In this document: positions 1 through 7,093 of the stretch, in pieces
How the letters are laid out: each line of letters starts with the position of its first letter
How positions within the stretch are numbered: position 1 is the stretch's first letter
NCBI GenBank assembly: GCA_946405325.1
Contig: CAMJGU010000022.1
Span: 1-9,350, forward strand
Length of the DNA stretch: 9,350 bases
Reading direction: 5' to 3'
From: an uncultured Clostridia bacterium
GTDB lineage: Bacteria > Bacillota_A > Clostridia > Oscillospirales > Oscillospiraceae
Program-made: the position numbers and the translations under genes
The notes under the pieces: model-generated
Told to the model about the DNA's origin: nothing
The model's input: the letters and a program-made list of their open reading frames with translations, nothing else
The model's database searches: none

Positions 1-1097
1 GCCGCGTCCGCGACCTCTTTGAACAGGCGAAGAAGGTCGCGCCCGCCATCGTCTTTATCGACGAGATCGACGCCGTGGGCCGCCAGCGCGGCACCGGCCT
101 CGGCGGCGGACACGATGAGCGCGAGCAGACGCTCAACCAGCTGCTCGTGGAGATGGACGGCTTCGGCAGCAACGAGGGCGTCGTCGTCATGGCGGCGACC
201 AACCGCGCGGATATTCTCGACCCCGCGCTGCTGCGCCCCGGGCGCTTCGACCGGCAGGTCTACGTCGGGCTGCCCGACATCAAGGGGCGCGAGGAGATTC
301 TGAAGATCCACACGAAGAACAAGCCGCTTGCCGAGGACGTCGATTTGAAGCAGGTCGCCCGCGGTACGTCGGGCTTCAGCGGCGCTGATCTGGAGAACCT
401 CGCCAACGAGGCGGCGCTGCTCTCCGCGCGGCGGAACAAGAAGCTCCTCGGCAAGGCGGAGTTCGACGAGGCGGAGATCAAGGTCATCGCCGGTCCGGAG
501 AAAAAGAGCCGCGTCGTGACGCCGCACGAGCGGAAGCTCACCGCCTACCATGAGGCGGGGCACGCTGTCGTGATGCACGCCCTGCCGACCCACGATCCCG
601 TGCACCAGATCACCATTGTCCCGCGCGGACAGGCGGGCGGCATGACCATCGCCCTGCCCGAGGAGGATCGCTCCTTCCAGTCCAAGCGCTACATGGAGGA
701 GCAGATCGTGTCGCTGCTCGGCGGGCGCGTGGCGGAGGCGCTGATGCTCGGTGATATCTCCACCGGCGCGTCCAACGACATTCAGCGCGCGAGTCAGATC
801 GCCCGCAGGATGGTCACCGTCTACGGCATGAGCGAGAAGCTGGGCACCGTGTCCTTTGAGACGGGGCACGACGAGATCTTCATCGGCCGCGAAATGGCGC
901 GCTCCAAGAGCTATTCCGAGGAGGTCGCCGCGCAGATCGACGCCGAGGTGAAGCGCATCATTGACGCGGCGTATGCCCGCTGTGAGGAAATTCTCAAGCG
1001 CGACCGCGACAAGCTGACCGAGGTGGCGGAGTTCCTGCTGAAAAATGAGACGATGAGCGCCGAGGAATTCAACGCGGTTTTTGTGCAAACCGACTAA
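1..1097 (+). CDS. ftsH: ATP-dependent zinc metalloprotease FtsH, C-terminal part (5' end outside window)
   Basis: FtsH is a membrane-anchored hexameric AAA+ protease that unfolds and degrades misplaced membrane proteins and short-lived regulators. The reading frame is open from base 3 ([11 protein letters not shown]...) to TAA at 1095-1097, giving 364 residues; the N-terminal membrane segments and Walker A lie before the window. Visible in order: Walker B ([11 protein letters not shown], with D at 60 and E at 63), the second region of homology with arginine fingers ([10 protein letters not shown], 216-254), the AAA lid ([20 protein letters not shown]), then the M41 peptidase domain with the zinc motif HEAGH at 549-563 and the third zinc ligand Asp in STGASNDI (777-779). 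All catalytic residues are intact. A GTG at base 75 lies inside the Walker B region and is not the real start. The gene ends about 100 bases before a strong terminator and is probably the last gene of its transcript. Confidence 0.97.
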   Translation, partial: RVRDLFEQAKKVAPAIVFIDEIDAVGRQRGTGLGGGHDEREQTLNQLLVEMDGFGSNEGVVVMAATNRADILDPALLRPGRFDRQVYVGLPDIKGREEILKIHTKNKPLAEDVDLKQVARGTSGFSGADLENLANEAALLSARRNKKLLGKAEFDEAEIKVIAGPEKKSRVVTPHERKLTAYHEAGHAVVMHALPTHDPVHQITIVPRGQAGGMTIALPEEDRSFQSKRYMEEQIVSLLGGRVAEALMLGDISTGASNDIQRASQIARRMVTVYGMSEKLGTVSFETGHDEIFIGREMARSKSYSEEVAAQIDAEVKRIIDAAYARCEEILKRDRDKLTEVAEFLLKNETMSAEEFNAVFVQTD

Positions 1098-1198
1098 TGC
1101 GCCTGTCTCCCGACGGCGGACACAGTTTTGCGCGTGACCGGCAATAAAAGTCATTTGTCTGTCTCACACGGACAGAACAAAAAACGACAATCGAATCC

Positions 1199-1256
1199 AA
1201 ACCGCTGACGGGGGCCGAAAAACCGGCGTTTTGCCCCTTGTCAGCGGTTTTTGTTT
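1199..1256 (+). terminator. Intrinsic terminator after ftsH
   Basis: AAACCGCTGAC (1199-1209) pairs perfectly with GTCAGCGGTTT (1240-1250). Inside this, GGGGC (1211-1215) pairs with GCCCC (1233-1237) and AAAAC (1219-1223) with GTTTT (1228-1232) around a CGGC loop, so one long, slightly interrupted hairpin spans 52 bases. It runs directly into a T-rich tract (TTTTTGTTT, ending at 1256). The T-tract is only on the rightward side, so it terminates + strand transcription from ftsH. The 1098-1198 stretch before it holds only a weak 6-bp hairpin (1158-1176) and no supported gene. Confidence 0.88.
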
Positions 1257-1265
1257 GGGGTATAG

Positions 1266-1294
1266 TTACAGTAATCGTGTACTTTATAAATAAT
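1266..1294 (+). promoter_or_regulatory. Possible promoter of the liv operon
   Basis: The 70 bases between the ftsH terminator and the lipoprotein gene are AT-rich, unlike the surrounding sequence. A -10-like AATAAT (1289-1294, 5 of 6 to TATAAT) lies 17 bases after a poor -35-like TTACAG (1266-1271). The TATAAATAATAATACT stretch offers several alternative -10 registers, so the exact hexamers are uncertain. A promoter is expected here because transcription from ftsH should end at 1256. Confidence 0.35.
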
Positions 1295-1329
1295 AATACT
1301 GTGCGCGAAAATCAAGGGAGGAAACAACG

Positions 1330-2541
1330 ATGAAGAAGTTATTTGCACTTGTTCTGGCACTTGCGATGACCCTGGCGCTCGTCGCCTGCGGCGGCTCGTC
1401 CTCGAGCAGCGGCGAGAGCAGCTCCGGCAGCGAGAGCGGCAGCTCCGCGGCGGGCGGCACCGTCAAGATCGGCGTGTTCGAGCCCCAGACCGGCGACAAC
1501 GGCGCCGGCGGCAAGCAGGAGATCCTTGGCATGCAGTATGCCAACTACGTCCAGCCCACCGTCGAGATCGGCGGGCAGACCTATAACGTCCAGCTCGAGA
1601 TCGTCGACAACCGCACCACGGCGGAGAACGGCCCCTCCGCGGCGGCTGAGCTGATGAACCGCGGCGTGTCCGTCGTCCTCGGCTCCTATGGCTCCGGCGT
1701 GTCCATGGCGGGCGGCGCGGTGTTCTCCGAGGCGGGCGTGCCTGCGATCGGCGTCACCTGCACCAACCCGCAGGTCACCTCCGACTGCGACGTGTACTAC
1801 CGCATCTGCTTCCTGGATCCGTTCCAGGGCACCGTCCTCGCCAACTATGCGTACAACACGCTGGGCGTAACCAACGCCTACACGCTGGCGATGCTCGGCA
1901 GCGACTATGACCAGGGTCTCGTCCACTACTTTACCGAGGCGTTCAAGGCGCTCGGCGGCACCGTCACCAACGAGGACTTCCCCGAGGGCAGCGCGAACTT
2001 CGTCTCCTACATCAACAACGCCAAGGCGGCGGGCGCGGGCGTCATCTTCGCCCCTGTCTCCACCAACTACGCGCAGCTGATCATCGAGGCCGCCTCCGCG
2101 CAGGGCTTCGAGGGCGCGCTGCTCGGCTCCGACACCTGGGACAACAACATGGTCGTTGAGAGCGCGCAGGGCAAGAACGTCGTCGTCGACATCACCACCT
2201 TCTATCAGGAGGGCGGCAACGCCGCGTTCGACGATGGCATCAAGGCGTGGATCAACTCCAACGCCGACGCCAAGACCAACAACGGCGGCAACGACATGAT
2301 CTCCGCCGTCACCGCCATGGGTTACGACGCGTACTTCGTGGCGCTCGAGGCGATCAAGGCCGCCGGCTCCACCGAGCCTGCCGAGGTGCTCAAGGCGCTG
2401 CCCGGCGTCAGCTATGAGGGCGTGTCCGGCCTGATCGAGTTCGACGAGATCGGCGACGCCAAGCGCGACGCCGCTTACATCAAGGCCGCCAACACCGAGA
2501 CCGGTGAGTGGGACTTCGTCACGATCCAGGGCGTCAACTGA
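1330..2541 (+). CDS. livK: Branched-chain amino acid ABC transporter, substrate-binding lipoprotein (LivK/Peripla_BP_6)
   Basis: This is the extracellular receptor of the importer encoded by the next four genes; it captures substrate outside the membrane and delivers it to LivHM. The 403-residue product starts with a lipoprotein signal peptide (MKKLFALVLALAMTLALVAC); the lipobox Cys is residue 20 and would be lipid-anchored. A flexible Ser/Gly/Glu linker (residues 21-43) precedes the type I periplasmic-binding fold, which begins VKIGVFEPQTGDNGA. The LGSYGSGVSMAGGAVFSEAG / TCTNPQVT region corresponds to the ligand-contacting SSS...TNP region of LivJ/LivK proteins. The start is fixed by GGGAGG (1316-1321), eight bases before the ATG, and by the signal peptide. 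Ligand is probably Leu/Ile/Val, but this family (HAAT) also includes receptors for other amino acids, amides and urea, so specificity is inferred only from context. Three Cys residues after the lipid Cys lie in a short central stretch (TCTN, SDCDV, RICF). Confidence 0.94.
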   Translation: MKKLFALVLALAMTLALVACGGSSSSSGESSSGSESGSSAAGGTVKIGVFEPQTGDNGAGGKQEILGMQYANYVQPTVEIGGQTYNVQLEIVDNRTTAENGPSAAAELMNRGVSVVLGSYGSGVSMAGGAVFSEAGVPAIGVTCTNPQVTSDCDVYYRICFLDPFQGTVLANYAYNTLGVTNAYTLAMLGSDYDQGLVHYFTEAFKALGGTVTNEDFPEGSANFVSYINNAKAAGAGVIFAPVSTNYAQLIIEAASAQGFEGALLGSDTWDNNMVVESAQGKNVVVDITTFYQEGGNAAFDDGIKAWINSNADAKTNNGGNDMISAVTAMGYDAYFVALEAIKAAGSTEPAEVLKALPGVSYEGVSGLIEFDEIGDAKRDAAYIKAANTETGEWDFVTIQGVN

Positions 2542-2570
2542 TTTCCGCGTTCTTTCCACAGCAACAACTG

Positions 2571-2602
2571 AGCTTGGCGGGGCAAACGCCCCGCCAAGTT
2601 TT
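2571..2602 (+). terminator. Intergenic hairpin with short T-run between binding-protein gene and livH (likely attenuator)
   Basis: CTTGGCGGGGC (2573-2583) pairs perfectly with GCCCCGCCAAG (2588-2598) around an AAAC loop, extendable by a G-T and an A-T pair, and is followed by TTTT (2599-2602). This has the form of an intrinsic terminator with a short T-tract. It sits 29 bases after the binding-protein stop codon and 41 bases before livH. No clear new promoter is seen between it and livH, so partial read-through is the likely mode. The hairpin could also protect the upstream mRNA 3' end. Confidence 0.75.
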
Positions 2603-2643
2603 GGTATCACAGCCGCTATCTCAATAGAAAGAGAGGAGCAAGC

Positions 2644-3519
<876 letters not shown>

Positions 3520-3522
<3 letters not shown>

Positions 3523-3529
3523 GGGGGTG
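3520..3529 (+). promoter_or_regulatory. livM ribosome binding site containing the livH stop codon
   Basis: TAAGGGGGTG matches the ideal anti-16S complement TAAGGAGGTG at 9 of 10 positions, and its first three bases are the livH stop codon. It is five bases from the ATG at 3535. A second possible start, ATG at 3544, has GAGG (3531-3534) nine bases upstream. The arrangement suggests translational coupling: a ribosome ending livH releases on top of the livM site. Confidence 0.7.
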
Positions 3530-3534
3530 CGAGG

Positions 3535-4644
3535 ATGAAACACATGAAACGCGAACACCTCATCACCGCGGTCGTCCTCGCGGCGCTGCTCGTCGGCGCG
3601 TTCGTGCTGGACGCGACGCTGCCGAGCTATCACATTGCGATCAAGGTCGTGAAGAAGGCGTGCGTCTACTCGCTCGTGGCGGTGAGCATGAACCTTTTGA
3701 ACGGCTTTACGGGCCTCTTTTCGCTGGGACAGGCGGGCTTCATGCTGCTCGGCGCGTACTCCTACGCGGTGCTGTGCATCCCCGTCGCCAAGCGCGCGGG
3801 CGTCTACCAGTACTTTAACGGCGGCATCGTGCAGTTCTCGCTGCCGGAGGTCTTTTCCGGCATTCTCGGCGACACGGTGGGCGGCGTGGTCGGCATGCTG
3901 TGCGCGCTGCTCGTCGGCGGCGTGATCGCCGCGCTGTGCGCGTATCTGATCGGCCTGCCCGTACTGCGCCTCAAGAGCGACTACCTCGCCATCGCCACGC
4001 TTGGCTTTGCCGAGATTTTGCGCGCGTTCTTCCAGTGGAACGCCCTCGGCCCGCTGACCAACGGCTCCAACCTGCTCAAGAACTACCCCGACCTCGGCGG
4101 CGCGGCGGCGTACGTCATTCTGGTGGGCATCTTCATCGCGATCATCCTGCTGCTGGTGAACTCCACCTACGGCCGCGCGTTCATGGCGATCCGCGACGAC
4201 GAGGTCGCGGCGGAGGCGATGGGCGTCAACCTCGCGCACCACAAGCGCCTCGCGTTCATCATCAGCTCGTTCTTCGCCGGCGTCGGCGGCGGCATGCTCG
4301 CGATGTACATGGGCACGGTGCAGGCGCTCTCGTTCAAGAGTGCCATGACCTATGAGATCCTGCTGATCGTCGTCATGGGCGGCATCGGCTCCATCACCGG
4401 CTCGGTGCTCACGAGCTTCCTGTATATCGCGAGCCTCGAGTGGCTGCTGCGTGGCCTCGACTCCGGTACGTTCCTCGGCATCTCGTCCCCGATCTTCAAG
4501 AACGGCTTCCGCATGGCGATCGTCTCGGTCATCATCATGATCGTGGTGCTGTTCTTCCGCAAGGGCATCATGGGCGACCGCGAGCTGCCCGACTTGTTCA
4601 AGCCGCGCAGAAAGGCGGCGAAGAAGGGAGGCGACGCGCAGTGA
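3535..4644 (+). CDS. livM: Branched-chain amino acid ABC transporter permease LivM
   Basis: LivM is the second membrane subunit of the importer. The 369-residue protein is multi-spanning; hallmarks are NLLNGFTGLFSLGQAGFMLLG near residues 53-75, the SDYLAIATLGFAEILRAFF segment, the ATPase-contact loop AIRDDEVAAEAMGVNLAHHK starting at residue 218, and VMGGIGSITGSVL. The C-terminal tail is basic (RRKAAKKGG), as expected for a cytoplasmic end. It is shorter than the E. coli protein (about 425), mostly at the N-terminus, but comparable to other Firmicute/Gram-positive forms. ATG 3535 is preferred, though ATG 3544 (residue 4) cannot be excluded. The gene lies 12 bases after livH and overlaps livG by four bases. 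Confidence 0.95.
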   Translation: MKHMKREHLITAVVLAALLVGAFVLDATLPSYHIAIKVVKKACVYSLVAVSMNLLNGFTGLFSLGQAGFMLLGAYSYAVLCIPVAKRAGVYQYFNGGIVQFSLPEVFSGILGDTVGGVVGMLCALLVGGVIAALCAYLIGLPVLRLKSDYLAIATLGFAEILRAFFQWNALGPLTNGSNLLKNYPDLGGAAAYVILVGIFIAIILLLVNSTYGRAFMAIRDDEVAAEAMGVNLAHHKRLAFIISSFFAGVGGGMLAMYMGTVQALSFKSAMTYEILLIVVMGGIGSITGSVLTSFLYIASLEWLLRGLDSGTFLGISSPIFKNGFRMAIVSVIIMIVVLFFRKGIMGDRELPDLFKPRRKAAKKGGDAQ

Positions 4645-5489
4645 GCGAGAACGTATTGAAGCTCGAAAACGTCACCATGCAGTTCGGCGGCGTCGTCGCC
4701 GTGGACAACCTGAGCATGGAGATCAACAAGGGCGAGATCGTCGCCCTGATCGGCCCCAACGGCGCGGGCAAGACCACCGCGTTCAACACCATCACCGGCG
4801 TCTACGAGCCGACGAACGGGCAGGTCAGCTTCCTCGGCAAGCCCATCGTGCGCAACCACCCGCAGGGCAAGATGAAAAAGGCGTACAAGGGCTCGGACGC
4901 GGAGAAATTCGTCCATGAGCCGGTGCTGAACCCCACGCCGGACAAGATCACGGCGCTCGGCATGGCGCGCACGTTCCAGAACATCCGGCTGTGGAAGACG
5001 CAGACCGTGTTCGACAACGTGCTGATCGCCAAGCACATGCTGCGCACGTCCAACGTGTTCTCCGCTACCTTCCGCCTCAACCGCGCGGAGGAGGCGCGCC
5101 AGCGCGCCGAGGTCGCGGAGCTGCTGGAGATCGTCGGGCTCTCCGATGTGAAGGACGAGCTGGCGACCAGCCTGCCCTACGGCAAGCAGCGCCGGCTGGA
5201 GATCGCCCGCGCGCTCGCGACGCAGCCGAAGCTGCTGATGCTCGACGAGCCGGCGGCGGGCATGAACCCGCAGGAGACTGACGAGCTGACGGCGTTCATC
5301 GGCCGCGTCCGCAAGGACTTCGACATGACCATCCTGCTCATCGAGCACCACATGGATCTGGTCATGGACATCTCCGACCGCATCTACGTCATCGACTTCG
5401 GCAAGCTCATCGCGCACGGCACGCCGGAGGTCATTCAGAACGATCAGCACGTCATTGACGCGTACTTGGGGGTGGAAGAGGATGCTTAA
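4641..5489 (+). CDS. livG: Branched-chain amino acid ABC transporter ATP-binding protein LivG
   Basis: This cytoplasmic ATPase subunit powers transport together with LivF. The start is GTG 4641, which overlaps the livM stop (GTGA) and has AAGGGAGG (4624-4631) nine bases upstream; the frame is open further upstream but that part lies in livM. Product is 282 residues: Walker A GPNGAGKTT (38-46), Q-loop Gln113 in ARTFQNIRL, the LivG-type signature YGKQRRLEIARAL from residue 180 (lacking the usual LSGG), Walker B LLMLDEPAAG with D202/E203, and switch His236 in LIEHH. The C-terminus YLGVEEDA is typical. It is about 27 residues longer than E. coli LivG (255); the difference is a charged insertion at roughly residues 67-97, between Walker A and the Q-loop. 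It overlaps livF by eight bases. Confidence 0.96.
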   Translation: MSENVLKLENVTMQFGGVVAVDNLSMEINKGEIVALIGPNGAGKTTAFNTITGVYEPTNGQVSFLGKPIVRNHPQGKMKKAYKGSDAEKFVHEPVLNPTPDKITALGMARTFQNIRLWKTQTVFDNVLIAKHMLRTSNVFSATFRLNRAEEARQRAEVAELLEIVGLSDVKDELATSLPYGKQRRLEIARALATQPKLLMLDEPAAGMNPQETDELTAFIGRVRKDFDMTILLIEHHMDLVMDISDRIYVIDFGKLIAHGTPEVIQNDQHVIDAYLGVEEDA

Positions 5490-6195
5490 AATCGAAAACC
5501 TCCAGGTCGCCTACGGCGGCATTCAGGCGCTGCGCGGCATCAGCCTCGAGGTGCCGGACGGCAAGATCGTCACGCTGATCGGTGCGAACGGCGCGGGCAA
5601 ATCCACCACGCTGCGCACGATCTCCGGCCTCGTCAAGGCAAGCTCCGGCTCCATCACCTACGACGGCACCGAGCTGCTGGGTATGCCCATCAACAAGATC
5701 CTGGAGGCGGGCATCGCGCAGGTGCCGGAGGGCCGCCGCGTGTTCGCGAACCTCACGGTGCTGGAAAACCTCAAGGCGGGCGCGTACCTCCGCCGCGACA
5801 AGGACGGCATCGAGAAGGACATCCAATGGGTCTACGAGCTGTTCCCGCGCTTGCAGGAGCGCTCGTGGCAGCTGGCGGGCACGCTCTCCGGCGGCGAGCA
5901 GCAGATGCTCGCGGTGGGCCGCGGCCTGATGTCCCGCCCGAAGGTGCTGATGATGGACGAGCCGTCCCTCGGCCTCGCGCCGCTGGTGGTGCAGGGCATC
6001 TTCGACATCATCCGTGAGATCAACAAGCAAGGCGTAACGATCCTGCTGATCGAGCAGAACGCCAACATGGCGCTCAAGATCGCTGACCTCGCCTACGTGC
6101 TGGAAACCGGCAGGATCACGATGACCGGCACCGGCGCGGAGCTGCTGGCGGACGAGAGCGTGAAGGAAGCGTATCTCGGCAAAAAACGCAAATAA
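5482..6195 (+). CDS. livF: Branched-chain amino acid ABC transporter ATP-binding protein LivF
   Basis: This is the second ATPase subunit, pairing with LivG under the LivHM channel. ATG 5482 is chosen because it begins the canonical MLKIENLQVAYGG, has GGGGGTGG (5468-5475) six bases upstream, and gives 237 residues, the same length as E. coli LivF; an in-frame TTG at 5455 is inside livG with no reason to be used. Motifs: Walker A GANGAGKST (34-42), the family-typical QVPEGRRVFANLTVLENL, signature LSGGEQQ (135-141), Walker B VLMMDEP (D159, E160). The switch position carries Gln (LIEQNAN) instead of His, which is normal for LivF. All parts needed for activity are present, so the five genes encode a complete importer. 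The TAA stop lies inside the terminator stem that follows. Confidence 0.96.
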   Translation: MLKIENLQVAYGGIQALRGISLEVPDGKIVTLIGANGAGKSTTLRTISGLVKASSGSITYDGTELLGMPINKILEAGIAQVPEGRRVFANLTVLENLKAGAYLRRDKDGIEKDIQWVYELFPRLQERSWQLAGTLSGGEQQMLAVGRGLMSRPKVLMMDEPSLGLAPLVVQGIFDIIREINKQGVTILLIEQNANMALKIADLAYVLETGRITMTGTGAELLADESVKEAYLGKKRK

Positions 6196-6237
6196 GCAAA
6201 AAGAAGAACGCCATCGGCGTTCTTCTTTTTGCTTATT
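6191..6237. terminator. Bidirectional terminator shared by livF and mrp
   Basis: Bases 6191-6212 and 6216-6237 are perfect reverse complements (22 bp) around the loop ATC. The inner stem is GAACGCC/GGCGTTC, and the outer stem has CTTCTTTTTGC on the right and GCAAAAAGAAG on the left, so each strand has a T-rich run on its 3' side. It therefore works for both converging transcripts. The livF stop TAA (6193-6195) lies in the left arm, and the mrp stop (complement of 6236-6238) lies at the right arm edge; there is no spacer between either gene and the terminator. Confidence 0.92.
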
Positions 6238-7078
6238 ACTCCTGCGGCCCGACCATCACATCGACCACCGGCTCGAGGGCTGCGCTCTGCATCTCCTCGA
6301 TACGCCCCTCGTCGACGAGCTTCGCGAGCGCCGGGTCGATGGGCATCTGCGCGAGCAGCGGCAGGCCGTGGCGTCGCGCCGCCTCCTCGGTCTTGCCCTC
6401 GCCGAAGAGGTAGATCTTCTTGCTGCAGTCGGGGCAGAGGACGTAGCTCATGTTCTCGACCAGTCCCACGATGGGCACGCCCATCTTCTCCGCCATCTTG
6501 ACAGCCTTTTCGACGACCATGCTGACGAGATCCTGCGGCGAGGTGACGACCACGATGCCGTCGAGCGGGATCTGCTGGAACACGTTCAGCGACACGTCGC
6601 CGGTTCCCGGGGGCATGTCGACGAGCAGGAAATCCACGTCCCAGATCACGTCGGTCCAGAATTGCTGCACCACGCCGCCGATGACCGGGCTGCGCCAGAT
6701 GACGGGGTCGGTCTCGTCGTCGAGCAGGACGTTGATGCTCATGACCTGCACGCCGCCCTCGCTGACGCAGGGGAGCAGCGCGTTCTCGGTGCCGACGGCC
6801 TTTTCGTGGATGCCGAACGCTTGCGGGATGGACGGTCCCGTCACGTCCGCGTCCATGATGCCCACGGCGTAGCCGCGGCGGCGCAGCAGCACGGCAAGCT
6901 GGCTCGTGACCATGCTCTTGCCGACGCCGCCCTTGCCGGACACGACGCCGTACACGCGGCGCACGACCGCGTCGGGATGATGCTCCTTGAGGAAGGACTG
7001 GGGCGCGGTGCGCGAGGCGCAGCTCTCGCCGCAGGTGGAGCAGTTATGTGTGCAGTTTTCTACGGTTGCTTCGCTCAT
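6236..7078 (-). CDS. mrp: Mrp/ApbC/NBP35-family Fe-S cluster carrier ATPase
   Basis: Mrp proteins are cytoplasmic P-loop NTPases that bind a labile Fe-S cluster at a dimer interface and pass it to target apoproteins. The 280-residue product has the deviant Walker A GVVSGKGGVGKS (residues 44-55), the DADVTGPSIPQAFG segment, the family signature LLVDMPPGTGDVSLNVFQ, TSPQDLVSMVVEKAVKMA, and the cluster-binding CPDC (Cys215, Cys218) after ENMSYV. An extra N-terminal Cys group, C9-x3-C13-x2-C16-x3-C20, recalls the N-terminal ferredoxin-like cluster of NBP35, with different spacing. It lacks the N-terminal DUF59 domain of E. coli-type Mrp. ATG 7078 has AAGGAG (complement of 7086-7091) seven bases upstream. 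It lies 15 bases after the coiled-coil ATPase gene with no room for a promoter, so the two are probably cotranscribed. The client proteins cannot be named from this window. Confidence 0.94.
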   Translation of the reverse strand: MSEATVENCTHNCSTCGESCASRTAPQSFLKEHHPDAVVRRVYGVVSGKGGVGKSMVTSQLAVLLRRRGYAVGIMDADVTGPSIPQAFGIHEKAVGTENALLPCVSEGGVQVMSINVLLDDETDPVIWRSPVIGGVVQQFWTDVIWDVDFLLVDMPPGTGDVSLNVFQQIPLDGIVVVTSPQDLVSMVVEKAVKMAEKMGVPIVGLVENMSYVLCPDCSKKIYLFGEGKTEEAARRHGLPLLAQMPIDPALAKLVDEGRIEEMQSAALEPVVDVMVGPQE

Positions 7079-7093
7079 GTGTGTTCTCCTTAT

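Noticed and set aside
1158..1176. Small hairpin TCTGTC/GACAGA followed by A-rich sequence after ftsH
   Set aside because: Only six base pairs with a 7-base loop and no T-tract; the terminator is the much stronger structure at 1199-1256.
1098..1329. Possible small gene or RNA between ftsH and the liv operon
   Set aside because: No open frame with a ribosome binding site and no recognisable RNA; the terminator and promoter account for most of the stretch.
4350..5450. 366-codon open frame on the minus strand opposite livM/livG
   Set aside because: Same GC-driven shadow effect; low-complexity composition and no family resemblance.
5482..6195. Gln instead of His at the switch position of LivF
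   Set aside because: This looks like a missing key residue, but IEQNAN is the normal form in LivF proteins, including E. coli.
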